Shown here: positions 1 through 7,171 of the stretch, piece after piece
Position numbering within the stretch: position 1 is the first letter of the stretch
Layout of the letters: the number at the start of each line of letters is the position of its first letter
NCBI GenBank assembly: GCA_035388825.1
Contig: DAOOQQ010000004.1
Span: 62,001 to 126,000 of the forward strand
Length of the DNA: 64,000 nucleotides
DNA from: MWAR01 sp035388825
Lineage (GTDB): Bacteria; Muiribacteriota; Ozemobacteria; Ozemobacterales; Ozemobacteraceae
Direction: 5' to 3'
The notes under the pieces: generated by a model
Seen by the model: the letters and a program-made list of their open reading frames with translations, nothing else
What the model was told of the DNA's origin: nothing
The model's database searches: none
Program-made: the position numbers and the translations under genes

Positions 1-184
1 TCATGGCGAGGCCGACGAACAGGGTGCGCGTGATCGGGCCGGCCTCGTCCGGCTGTTTGCTCAGGGCTTCCAGGGCCGCGATGATCGCGCGCATTTCGCA
101 TATCGCAGGCGCTATAGTTCCGAGGCACATCAGGATGCCGGCCATGAGCATCGACACGACGGCGACGAGAGATAACGGGTCCAT
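1..184 (-). CDS. atpE: N-type ATPase subunit c, 3' end cut by window edge
   Basis: Rotor-ring proteolipid of a membrane ATPase. The visible 61 residues give helix 1, the polar loop and the start of helix 2 (ITRTLFVGLAM). The loop has the c-subunit pattern ALxxLSKQPDEA. Helix 1 carries GTIAPAICEMRA, which puts a Glu where Na+-type c subunits have the ligand Gln (Q32 in Ilyobacter); this extra carboxylate is known in N-type ATPase c subunits. The helix-2 carboxylate lies beyond the window. The ATG at 184 follows an AAAGGA ribosome site and starts one base after the atpB stop, so the genes are co-transcribed. Identity is firm; H+ or Na+ specificity cannot be read here. Confidence 0.88.
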   Translation of the reverse strand, partial: MDPLSLVAVVSMLMAGILMCLGTIAPAICEMRAIIAALEALSKQPDEAGPITRTLFVGLAM

Positions 185-185
185 G

Positions 186-878
186 TCAGTTCCTTTCACC
201 AGCTTCGTTGGACGGGGTTTCGGACGTGGCGGCGGCCAGAAACACCGCCGCGAGAAGGGAGAAGATGCAGGCCTGCACGAAGCCGGTCAGAAGTCCGAAC
301 AGCTTCATGACGACGGGCACGAAGAACGGGGCCAGGGATAGCAGCAGCCCGCCGACGAGATTCTCGCTCATGACGTTGCCGAAGAGGCGGATGGCCAGAG
401 CGATAGTGCGGGAAATATCACCCATGATATGCAATGGGGCGAGGAGGGGGTTGGGGTGGCACAATGCGGCCAGCCAGCCCCGAAGCCCCTTCTGGGCGAT
501 CGTGCAGACGGGGGTGAAGACGAACACGCAGAGGGCGAGCGCCGCCGTCGTCGAGAACGAGGCGGTTGGCGGCTCGTAGAAGGGCAGGACGATCAGCAGG
601 TTCGCCGTCGCGATGAACAGAAACAGCGTTCCGAGGAAGGGCAGATGCCGGTCGGGTTCGGAAAAGCCGATCTCGCGCAGCTGGCCGCGCAGCAGCTCGA
701 CGATCGTTTCGAGCAGGTTCTGCCACCACGAGGCCTTCGGACCCGTGGTCAGACGCCGGGTCACGAGCTTCGAGACGAGGATCAGGAGAAGCATGATCCC
801 CCAGGTCGCGACGAGGGTCAAATTGATCGTGACGAAGCCGGACTGCCAGAAAACGATTGCGTCAGGGCCGTGGATCAT
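186..878 (-). CDS. atpB: ATP synthase subunit a (N-type ATPase)
   Basis: Stator channel subunit of 230 residues that forms the ion half-channels against the c ring in the inner membrane. It has several hydrophobic helices and the family signature AIRLFGNVMSENLVGG near residues 155-175, including the essential Arg. The start at 878 overlaps the end of atpQ by 17 bases, and the stop is one base before atpE. In typical N-ATPase operons a small membrane gene, atpR, sits between atpQ and atpB; here there is no space for it. A short patch of rarer AT-rich codons lies near 415-450. Confidence 0.93.
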   Translation of the reverse strand: MIHGPDAIVFWQSGFVTINLTLVATWGIMLLLILVSKLVTRRLTTGPKASWWQNLLETIVELLRGQLREIGFSEPDRHLPFLGTLFLFIATANLLIVLPFYEPPTASFSTTAALALCVFVFTPVCTIAQKGLRGWLAALCHPNPLLAPLHIMGDISRTIALAIRLFGNVMSENLVGGLLLSLAPFFVPVVMKLFGLLTGFVQACIFSLLAAVFLAAATSETPSNEAGERN

Positions 879-1209
879 CGGTTCCGCCTCCTTTCGTCAG
901 GTGTTCCAGATCGCGGTGCTCGCGGGAAAGCCAGGACCAGAGCGAGGCAAAGCCGAATGCCGTTCCGCAGGCCAGGCCGACGACGGACCAGGGGATGCCC
1001 GAGGGCCATCGGCCGTCGATCCACAGCCCCACCGCCAGGCCGATCAGGCCGGGGACGACGACCGACCAGCCGGCCTGGCCCAGGACGCGAAGTCCCGACC
1101 AGAACCCGGCAACCCAGGCCTCGTCCCGCCGCTTTCGCCGCTCCTCACGCTCGGCGATCCGCCGCTCCAGCTCTTCCAGGGGATGCTCCCCCCGCTTCCG
1201 CTCATCCAT
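862..1209 (-). CDS. atpQ: AtpQ/AtpI-like membrane protein of the N-type ATPase operon
   Basis: Small protein of 115 residues with a charged N-terminus (residues 1-35) and two transmembrane helices (around 40-62 and 70-90) linked by a short hydrophilic loop, as in AtpI/AtpQ proteins thought to help c-ring assembly. Position (D-C-Q-B-E order) is the main reason for the AtpQ name. I start at the ATG at 1209, nine bases after AGG; a GTG at 1215 is possible. It overlaps atpC by 8 bases and atpB by 17. Confidence 0.75.
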   Translation of the reverse strand: MDERKRGEHPLEELERRIAEREERRKRRDEAWVAGFWSGLRVLGQAGWSVVVPGLIGLAVGLWIDGRWPSGIPWSVVGLACGTAFGFASLWSWLSREHRDLEHLTKGGGTDDPRP

Positions 1210-1615
1210 GGCCACGCACCTGGGACGATTCTTTCAGGAACCGGCTTTCGAGGCTGGCCAGTGCCGCCCGAAGATCCGCTTCCGTGTTCCGGATCCGCGC
1301 CAGTTCTTCGCGCAACGCCTGCCGCAGCAACGCCTTTCCTCGGGCCGGGATGACGTGCCGGACCGCGATCGTGACGGCACAGCCGGCTTTCACGAGAATG
1401 CCCTCGTCGACGGCCGCCGCGGTCTGTTCCCCGGTCGCAGCAGTCAGAGTGAGGATCCCGGGGGAGAGGGGATCGACGCCGTCGAGATGCCGCGGTTCGA
1501 GCGTCCGGCAACCGTCGGGTGTTTCATACCGGACAGAATGGATTCCCGTGACGTCCAGCACGAGCCGTGTCGGGGTCCGGACCTGGACCGTCATCGTCGG
1601 AACAGCCTCGCTCAT
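1202..1615 (-). CDS. atpC: ATP synthase epsilon subunit (N-type ATPase)
   Basis: Central-stalk subunit of 137 residues. An N-terminal beta-sandwich (residues 1-85, with DGVDPLSPGILTL where other epsilon subunits have the H-A-x-x-L-x-P-G-x-L turn) is followed by a charged helical hairpin (90-130, LRQALREELARIRNTEADL). The ATG at 1615 overlaps the atpD stop as ATGA. A longer in-frame reading up to 1729 lies inside atpD and is rejected. Order beta then epsilon first in the operon is diagnostic of N-type ATPases; ordinary F-ATPase operons end with them. Confidence 0.9.
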   Translation of the reverse strand: MSEAVPTMTVQVRTPTRLVLDVTGIHSVRYETPDGCRTLEPRHLDGVDPLSPGILTLTAATGEQTAAAVDEGILVKAGCAVTIAVRHVIPARGKALLRQALREELARIRNTEADLRAALASLESRFLKESSQVRGHG

Positions 1616-3033
1616 TTTCGCTGTGTCTCCTTCCGGCCGGCTTTCGCGAATGCCTCGTCGATCGTGCCGATCATGTACAGGTCGCCTTCGGGTACCTCGT
1701 TCAGCTCGTCTGCGAGAATCCGCTCGCATCCGTCGAGCGCATCCGGAAGGGAAACCAGCCGGCCGCGGACCCCGGTGAAGTGCTCCGTCGTGCGGAAGGG
1801 CTGGGTCAGGAATCGCTCCAGCCGCCGTGCCCGGAAGACGATCCGGCGGTCTTCGGCCGAAAGTTGTTCGATGCCGAGCATCGCGAGGATATCCTTGATC
1901 TCGTCATACTGGGCCAGGGTCTCGCGCACCCGCCGCGCGATCCGGTCGTGGCGCTCGCCGACGATGTGCGGGGCCAGCAGTCGCGAGTTCGACTGGAGCG
2001 GGTCGACCGCCGGAAAGAAGCCCTCTGACGCCCGCCGCCGTGACAGCACGATCGTCGAGGAGAGATGCGAGAAGGTGTGGACGGCGGCCGGGTCGGTCAG
2101 ATCGTCGGCGGGAACGTAGACGGCCTCGATCGCCGTGATGCCCGCGCTCTCGGTGCTGGCGATCCGCTCCTGGAGCTGCGCAAGCTCCGTCGCGAGCGTC
2201 GCCTGATACCCGAGCCGCGATGGCACGTTCCCCATCAGCCCCGAAACCTCGGAGCCAGCCTGTATAAAGCGAAATATATTATCGATCAGGAGGAGCACGT
2301 CGCGGCGGCGCTCGTCCCGGAACCACTCGGCCATGGTCAGGGCGGCGTGGCCGATCCGGAACCGGCAGCCGGGCAGTTCGTTCATCTGGCCGAACAGCAG
2401 CACCGTGTCGGGGAGGACGCCGGCGGCCTTCATCTCCCGATACAGCTCCTCCCCTTCGCGGCACCGTTCCCCGATGCCGCAGAAAATGCTCACGCCCCGG
2501 TGACGCTGCACCATACTGCCGATCATCTCGGTCAGCAGCACGGTCTTCCCGACACCCGCGCCGCCGAACAGGCCGCTCTTGCCGCCCCGCTCGAGCGGCA
2601 TCAGCACATCGACGATCTTGATCCCCGTCTCGAAAAGCCCCGATGCCGTGTTGCGCCGGGCGAGCGCCGGCGGCTGGCCCAGGATCGGTTTCCAGGTGAC
2701 ATCGGATACCGGGCCGAGCCGGTCGATCGGGTGGCCGAACACGTCGAACATGCGCGAAAGCGTTCCGTTCCCGACGGGGGCCCGGAGCGGCGAGCCGGTG
2801 TCCCGGATCGAAACGCCCCGGGCGAGCCCCTGCGGCGGGGTGAGGGCGATGCCCCGCGCCGTCCGAGCGTCGGCGTGGGCCAGAACCTCCATCAGGAAGG
2901 GCGTCTCGCTCTCCGTCGACAGAACGGTCCCGATCGGCGGCAGTTCATCGTCAAACCGCACGTCGACGACAGAGCCGCGCACGGCGGCGATGATGCCCGC
3001 GCGCGACCGGTCGTTCCGGATCGTCTCCTGCAT
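1612..3033 (-). CDS. atpD: ATP synthase beta subunit (N-type ATPase)
   Basis: Catalytic nucleotide-binding subunit of 473 residues. Walker A is GGAGVGKT (about 155-162), and the Walker B region DVLLLIDNIFRF and the ALTMAEWFRDE helix are present, so it should be an active ATPase/synthase subunit. The start at 3033 follows GGAGAGG. It is the first gene of the operon, facing away from the plus-strand gene at 3217, and overlaps atpC by four bases. A patch of rare codons, including ATA for Ile, encodes DNIFRFIQ near 2262-2287. Confidence 0.95.
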   Translation of the reverse strand: MQETIRNDRSRAGIIAAVRGSVVDVRFDDELPPIGTVLSTESETPFLMEVLAHADARTARGIALTPPQGLARGVSIRDTGSPLRAPVGNGTLSRMFDVFGHPIDRLGPVSDVTWKPILGQPPALARRNTASGLFETGIKIVDVLMPLERGGKSGLFGGAGVGKTVLLTEMIGSMVQRHRGVSIFCGIGERCREGEELYREMKAAGVLPDTVLLFGQMNELPGCRFRIGHAALTMAEWFRDERRRDVLLLIDNIFRFIQAGSEVSGLMGNVPSRLGYQATLATELAQLQERIASTESAGITAIEAVYVPADDLTDPAAVHTFSHLSSTIVLSRRRASEGFFPAVDPLQSNSRLLAPHIVGERHDRIARRVRETLAQYDEIKDILAMLGIEQLSAEDRRIVFRARRLERFLTQPFRTTEHFTGVRGRLVSLPDALDGCERILADELNEVPEGDLYMIGTIDEAFAKAGRKETQRK

Positions 3034-3216
3034 GCGCCCTCTCCGTCCGGCCGCCGTGTGTCGCGGCTTGCCGTCGTTCCTCGATCCCTCTGCCCTTCAT
3101 GGTATCACACCTGCCCGCGCGCCGCTCTTTCCGGATGAACGGAACTTGTGCTATCCTCGCCACGACCCGGGAAAGACAACCCGGGCCGTATCCCGTATCC
3201 GGAGGTGTCAGATCCC

Positions 3217-3669
3217 GTGTCGAAGCAAATGCCGGAGCTGACCTGGCAGGACAAAGCAATCCTGGTGACGATTCCCGTCGTGGTTCTCGCCATCTTCGTG
3301 TTCGCGAACTATATCGGACAGGATACAACCATCAGCGACGCCTTCCAGCAGAAAATGCCGAAGGTGGTCGTGCGCGACGCCGGCCTGATCACGGCGCTGA
3401 TCCCGCCCGACCCGGTCGCGACGGACACGCAGAAGTGCCGCCTCCGCTCGCGTGACGGCCAGACCGAGTTCACCTTCGTCCATCACGTCCAGGGCAGCGC
3501 CACCATGCCCCTCGCGATCGGCCGCCAGGTCCAGTTCTACGGCGAATACCGGTATGACCCCCAGGGCGGCTTCGTCGACGTGCCCTTCAAGGGAAAAAGC
3601 GGCCGGCTTTCCGGCTGGGCCGTCTACGAGAACAAGCGCTACTTCTCCACCGAGGACGATCCGCTGTAA
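3217..3669 (+). CDS. DUF3465-like membrane-anchored protein
   Basis: Protein of 150 residues with one N-terminal transmembrane helix (about 13-33) and an extracytoplasmic domain. The C-terminal half reads like DUF3465: FVHHVQG, then GRQVQFYGEYRYDPQGG, then SGWAVYENKRYF. That pattern suggests a small OB-like beta fold, but no activity is known. I chose the GTG at 3217 because GGAGG lies 11 bases upstream; an ATG at 3148 would add 23 residues with no membrane logic. It is monocistronic and divergent from atpD. Confidence 0.7.
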   Translation: MSKQMPELTWQDKAILVTIPVVVLAIFVFANYIGQDTTISDAFQQKMPKVVVRDAGLITALIPPDPVATDTQKCRLRSRDGQTEFTFVHHVQGSATMPLAIGRQVQFYGEYRYDPQGGFVDVPFKGKSGRLSGWAVYENKRYFSTEDDPL

Positions 3670-3700
3670 CCCCCGCCGGGTGACACCCGAACCGACGGTT

Positions 3701-3854
3701 TCCCCACAATGCGCCTCCGTTGAACGGACCCTCGGGTTCCGGAACGCATCCGAAGCGTCATCTGCATCATCTGCGGATCGGTTGCGGATTGGTTTTTGCT
3801 GCGCAGCGTTTTTATTCATACGATCTCTGTGGCTCGGTGTCTCCGTGGTGAACC
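3701..3854 (+). repeat. Dispersed palindromic repeat, family A, shortened copy
   Basis: Part of the ~300-base non-coding stretch 3670-3974. It shares the left end (CCCACA...CTCCGTTGAA), the internal CATCTGC-type right arm ending CATCTGCGGATCGGTT, and a right terminus (GTGTCTCCGTGGTGAACC) whose complement matches the left terminus of the copy at 13541. The internal left arm is missing, so this looks like an internal deletion of the larger element. Confidence 0.6.
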
Positions 3855-3898
3855 GTTCTTTCTCTCTGGAGGTGGTCCCTTCCGGGGCCGGGCGTTCG

Positions 3899-3927
3899 TT
3901 GACAAACTCGGCAGCCGTGCGTATGAT
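3899..3927 (+). promoter_or_regulatory. Sigma70-type promoter for the HAMP gene
   Basis: TTGACA at 3899-3904, a 17-base spacer and TATGAT at 3922-3927: six and five matches to consensus with ideal spacing. It lies 48 bases before the GTG start at 3975. Confidence 0.75.
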
Positions 3928-3974
3928 GACCTGAAAGATTCCGTCGGAAATCGTTTCCCAGAGGAGGAATACGC

Positions 3975-4589
3975 GTGACCCAGCGTAAGAACTATTTCAT
4001 CGCGAAGGGGATGCAGAGCAAATTTGCAGGGACCATCCTGCTTCTCGTCTTCCTCATCACGGTCATCACCGCGTGCAATATCTACGTGCTCGGCTCGTTT
4101 TTCCTGACGACCCAGGCCACCCTCAGCGAAGGCCAGACGGCCGAAAGCATGATGCGCCACTTCGTCACCGAGCTGTGGCCCCGCCTCCTCCTCCTCGTCC
4201 TCGTGAACGTGATCATCGTCTTCATCGTGAGCATCATGTACTCGCACCAGTTCGCCGGGCCTGCCTACAAGCTCGAGAAAAGCATCCAGCGCATCGCCAG
4301 CGGCGACCTGACCTTCGAGATCCATCTCCGCCGCAACGACAGCCTCAAGGAGCTCGCGACGGCCATCAACTCGATGCTGTCCCGGTTCCGCGATACGCTC
4401 GCTCAGGCCCGCGCCCTCAGCGACGACGTGGCCGACAAGCTCGGCACCGTCGGCAAGGACGAGAAGTTCGCTTCCCTCGCCCGGAGCGCCGCAGAGCTGC
4501 GCCTGATGATCAACCAGTTCAAACTGGTTCGCGAAGGCGAGCCGATCGAAGCCGTTACCGAAAGCAAGACGCCCTCCGACCAGGCCTGA
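3975..4589 (+). CDS. HAMP-domain membrane protein
   Basis: Protein of 204 residues. TM1 is about 17-40 and TM2 about 69-90, with only a short periplasmic loop, followed by a HAMP domain (about 90-145: FAGPAYKLEKSIQRIASGDLT and a second amphipathic helix) and a short helical tail. No kinase, cyclase or chemoreceptor output domain follows. A free-standing HAMP protein may pass signals to a separate partner, but none is evident next to it. The start is a GTG after GAGGAGG. It is followed by a strong hairpin terminator. Confidence 0.8.
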   Translation: MTQRKNYFIAKGMQSKFAGTILLLVFLITVITACNIYVLGSFFLTTQATLSEGQTAESMMRHFVTELWPRLLLLVLVNVIIVFIVSIMYSHQFAGPAYKLEKSIQRIASGDLTFEIHLRRNDSLKELATAINSMLSRFRDTLAQARALSDDVADKLGTVGKDEKFASLARSAAELRLMINQFKLVREGEPIEAVTESKTPSDQA

Positions 4590-4604
4590 CGGCCTGCCGA
4601 AGAG

Positions 4605-4649
4605 GAGAAACGGGCCCCCGGAGTCCTGGACTTCGGGGGCCCGTTTCTC
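4605..4649 (+). terminator. Hairpin terminator after the HAMP gene
   Basis: A perfect 16-base stem, GAGAAACGGGCCCCCG pairing with CGGGGGCCCGTTTCTC, with a 13-base loop that can itself partly pair. A short T run (4660-4664) follows at some distance. Confidence 0.7.
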
Positions 4650-4652
4650 CGG

Positions 4653-4681
4653 GTGAAACTTTTTCCCGGATTCCGGGTGTC
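4653..4681 (+). promoter_or_regulatory. ECF-type promoter upstream of the sigma factor gene
   Basis: GTGAAACTTTT at 4653 and TGTC at 4678-4681. The same two blocks with exactly the same spacing occur at 5710-5738. The GAAACTT-type -35 and short GTC-type -10 are typical of ECF sigma factors, suggesting autoregulation by the downstream gene. Confidence 0.65.
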
Positions 4682-4692
4682 AAAGAGCGTGG

Positions 4693-5241
4693 ATGTCTGA
4701 AATAACCGATACGATCATCGAACGGGCCCGCTCCGGAGACCGCGCGGCGTTCGCGGAGATCTACCGCGCCCATGCCGGCATGGTCTACGGCGTCGCCCTG
4801 CGCATGTCTGCCAGCCCCGAAACGGCTTCCGAGATCGCCCAGGACGTCTTCGTCGCGGTATTCCGCAAACTCGACCAGTTCCACGGCCGCTCCTCCCTCA
4901 AGACCTGGATCTACCGGATCACCGTGAACACCGCACTCAATGCCCGCAAGAAGACCGCCGTCGAGCGTGGACATATCGAAGAGTATATGATGGAGCAGCG
5001 GGTGATGGGAAAAACGACCACGCCATGCCCCGAGGAACGGTTCGATGACCGGGTTCAGGAGCTGCTTGGCTGGCTGCCCGAGGAGCAGCGGGTCTGTCTC
5101 CTGCTCCGGAGTGTCGAACAACTGAGCTACCAGGAAATCGCCGATGTTCTCGAGATCAATCTCAACACCGTCCGCACCAGGTTGCGGCGGGCGCGTGAAA
5201 CGCTGTTCGCGAAACTGAGGGGAGGCCCGCATGAACTGTGA
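4693..5241 (+). CDS. ECF-family RNA polymerase sigma factor
   Basis: Protein of 182 residues with only sigma2 and sigma4 regions. Sigma2 spans about 10-85 (AFAEIYRAHAGMVYGVALRM, EIAQDVFVAVFRKLDQF, LKTWIYRITVNTALN) and sigma4 about 115-170 (LPEEQRVCLLLRSVEQLSYQEIADVL, NLNTVRTRLRRARETL). The anti-sigma gene starts inside its 3' end (11-base overlap). The ATG is only 11 bases after the putative -10, so the transcript may be leaderless; no good ribosome site is visible. It probably reads the twin ECF promoters at 4653 and 5710. Confidence 0.92.
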   Translation: MSEITDTIIERARSGDRAAFAEIYRAHAGMVYGVALRMSASPETASEIAQDVFVAVFRKLDQFHGRSSLKTWIYRITVNTALNARKKTAVERGHIEEYMMEQRVMGKTTTPCPEERFDDRVQELLGWLPEEQRVCLLLRSVEQLSYQEIADVLEINLNTVRTRLRRARETLFAKLRGGPHEL

Positions 5242-5713
5242 ACGAGCCAGGGAACTCATCCTGACCGATGCCCTCGACGACCAGATCCATCCGGACGACA
5301 AGCGGGAGCTGCTGAAACATCTCGTCGCCTGCGAACCGTGCCGTCTCCTGATGGACCGCGCCAGGGAGGATCTGGTCGGCCCGTTCGAGCAGGCCGCGCG
5401 GCCCGTTCCCCCGGCCGATCTGTGGGAGCGCATCGAAAGCCGGCTCGAGGGCGAGGCGCCTTCCGGGATCTTCGAGCGCATCCGCGCCTTCCTGCGCCGG
5501 CAGAGCGTCGTGCTGACGACGGCCGCGGCCCTCGCTGTTCTGGTGCTGTTCGTCGAGGTCGTCCGCAGGGACTCGCCGGAGCGCGCCGTGAAGCGGCTTG
5601 CCCCGACGACAGCCGTGCTGATGGAGATCTACGGGGGTGACGGGGCGTTCGAGAAGGCGCTGATGCAGACGGTCAATATCGACACGCCGATCGAGGATCT
5701 TTTTTTCCGGTGA
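5231..5713 (+). CDS. Zinc-finger anti-sigma factor (ZAS type)
   Basis: Membrane protein of 160 residues that should hold the preceding sigma factor inactive. The N-terminal cytoplasmic part has Cys3, His30, Cys34 and Cys37 (HLVACEPC), the HxxxCxxC zinc motif of ZAS anti-sigma factors. One transmembrane helix is near 96-113 and a short periplasmic tail follows. Translation is coupled to the sigma gene by an 11-base overlap. Its stop codon lies inside the second ECF promoter. Confidence 0.88.
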   Translation: MNCERARELILTDALDDQIHPDDKRELLKHLVACEPCRLLMDRAREDLVGPFEQAARPVPPADLWERIESRLEGEAPSGIFERIRAFLRRQSVVLTTAAALAVLVLFVEVVRRDSPERAVKRLAPTTAVLMEIYGGDGAFEKALMQTVNIDTPIEDLFFR

Positions 5714-5738
5714 AACTTTTCGGGACGTTCGGAATGTC
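5710..5738 (+). promoter_or_regulatory. Second ECF-type promoter, before the Spy-like gene
   Basis: GTGAAACTTTT at 5710 and TGTC at 5735-5738, the same blocks and 25-base offset as the site at 4653, with an unrelated spacer. It overlaps the anti-sigma stop codon and lies 25 bases before the start of the LTxxQ gene. Confidence 0.65.
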
Positions 5739-5763
5739 TCATGATTCAGGAGGTTGAAACGAC

Positions 5764-6192
5764 ATGCGCCTGGGTATCGCGACACTGATCTGTGTCTGCC
5801 TCGTCGTCCATTCGCTGAGCGGCCAGGTCCCCTCCGCCCCCGACCGGCAGGGTGCGGACGAGGCCGCCCGCGAGAAGATCATCTCCGGGCTCGGTCTGAC
5901 GGCGGAGCAGAAGGCGGCCATCGAGGAGCGGAAAGCCAAGCGTGAAGCCGCCCTGTCCGGACTGTTCGCAACAATCGAGGCGTTGCGGCAGAGCATCCAG
6001 GAGGAGTTCCGGAAGCCGGTGCTCGATCGGGAGCGCGTTCGCGAACTCAACCGCGAGTCGAAGGAGCTGGTCGGGAAGGCGATGGATATCCGGCTCGAGA
6101 GTCTGCTCGAGGTGCGTGAGATCCTCACCCCTGCCCAGCACGCGAAAATGATCGAGTTGTCCGGGGCGACCGGAACAAGGGAGACACGTTGA
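5764..6192 (+). CDS. Spy/CpxP-like periplasmic LTxxQ protein
   Basis: Protein of 142 residues with a signal peptide (1-20) and an all-helical, highly charged body carrying two LTxxQ-type motifs, LTAEQKAAIEE near 43 and LTPAQHAKM near 122. The family includes Spy and CpxP chaperones and the metal sensor CnrX. Located after an ECF sigma/anti-sigma pair and under the same type of promoter, it is likely either the envelope-stress sensor feeding the anti-sigma factor or a chaperone output. AGGAGG sits 10 bases before the ATG. Confidence 0.8.
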   Translation: MRLGIATLICVCLVVHSLSGQVPSAPDRQGADEAAREKIISGLGLTAEQKAAIEERKAKREAALSGLFATIEALRQSIQEEFRKPVLDRERVRELNRESKELVGKAMDIRLESLLEVREILTPAQHAKMIELSGATGTRETR

Positions 6193-6231
6193 CCTCGTTG
6201 TGACCGAGAACCGACGACAGGAGGATATTCC

Positions 6232-7107
6232 ATGAGTATCAGCGGCATTCAGAGCTCTGGCATCGATTCCCTGCGTGACAGGTTCCAGCAGTTTCAGGCC
6301 GGCCGGGCGAATCTGCAGAAGGCGGATCTCGCCGAGCTGAAGGACCGGCTGACCGCGAAGGGCGAGCCGGCCGCATCCGGTGTCGATTCGCTCATCCAGG
6401 CCTTCGACAAGATCGACGCCAATCGCGACGGCATCAGCGCCGACGAGCTCGAGGCCTACGCCGGGCAGAGCGGTTCCCCCGCCCCGTCCGGAGAGAGCGC
6501 TCCCCCTTCAAGAAGTATAACGATAAATATATCTCCTCTCGCGCTCGACGGCAACGCCGGTTCGAACCCGTCGGCCCAGGCCGCGGGGGGCAGCGCCCCG
6601 GCCGGACAGCCGGGAGAGGGGGGGCAGGCGTCTTCCGGCGTCACCATGGGGCTGCTCGTCAACATCAAGGTTCAGATGCAGAACAGCGGTCAGCAGGTCC
6701 CCTCCCAGATCTCGGATGCCATTTCGGCGTTTGGGAGTCTCGACCAGGACCAGGACGGGAAGATCTCCCTCGACGAGCTGATGAGCGCATTCGGCAAGAA
6801 AGACGCCGCAGCGGGCGCCGGCGAAGCCTCTTCGGAGGGCGTCGATCTGAAAAAGCTTCTCGAGGAGGCCATCGCCGCCCTCGGGAAGGACCAGGCATCC
6901 GCCGGCCCGGCCGGCACCGATGGAAAGGAACCGGCGCAGGCGCCAGGGCAGGCCGTCACGGATGAGGCTGCCGCAAGACCCACGGCCACGGATGGCGCTT
7001 CGGGTGGGGCTTCTGGTGCGGCGAAGAAGGGGGCCGCCCGGTATGCCGCCGTGGCATCCATGAGCTTCGAGTATCGGGAAAGCAGTCTCTCGCTCCAGTA
7101 TGCCTGA
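6232..7107 (+). CDS. EF-hand protein with low-complexity linkers
   Basis: Protein of 291 residues with no signal peptide. A helical N-terminus (residues 1-65) precedes an EF-hand-like loop DANRDGISADEL near 64-75. A Gly/Pro/Ser-rich linker, an amphipathic segment and a canonical EF-hand loop DQDQDGKISLDE near 166-177 follow, then an Ala/Gly-rich tail. The second loop has all Ca2+ ligands at positions 1, 3, 5 and 12; the first is one residue short. AGGAGG precedes the ATG. A patch of rare codons with three ATA codons is near 6511-6535. Function unknown; Ca2+ binding is inference. Confidence 0.75.
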   Translation: MSISGIQSSGIDSLRDRFQQFQAGRANLQKADLAELKDRLTAKGEPAASGVDSLIQAFDKIDANRDGISADELEAYAGQSGSPAPSGESAPPSRSITINISPLALDGNAGSNPSAQAAGGSAPAGQPGEGGQASSGVTMGLLVNIKVQMQNSGQQVPSQISDAISAFGSLDQDQDGKISLDELMSAFGKKDAAAGAGEASSEGVDLKKLLEEAIAALGKDQASAGPAGTDGKEPAQAPGQAVTDEAAARPTATDGASGGASGAAKKGAARYAAVASMSFEYRESSLSLQYA

Positions 7108-7118
7108 GCCGGACCGAA

Positions 7119-7160
7119 GAAAAACGTGTGAAAGGAGTGGTTCCTTTCACACGTTTTTTG
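7119..7160. terminator. Bidirectional terminator between converging genes
   Basis: A perfect 16-base stem AAAACGTGTGAAAGGA / TCCTTTCACACGTTTT with a 5-base loop, with A's on the left and a T run on the right. It can end the EF-hand gene (plus) and fliA (minus). Confidence 0.9.
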
Positions 7161-7171
7161 TAAACGGATGA

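Noticed and set aside
429..2119. Plus-strand open frames over the ATPase operon
   Set aside because: Arg/Pro-rich shadows of atpB-atpD; the minus strand encodes certain ATPase subunits.
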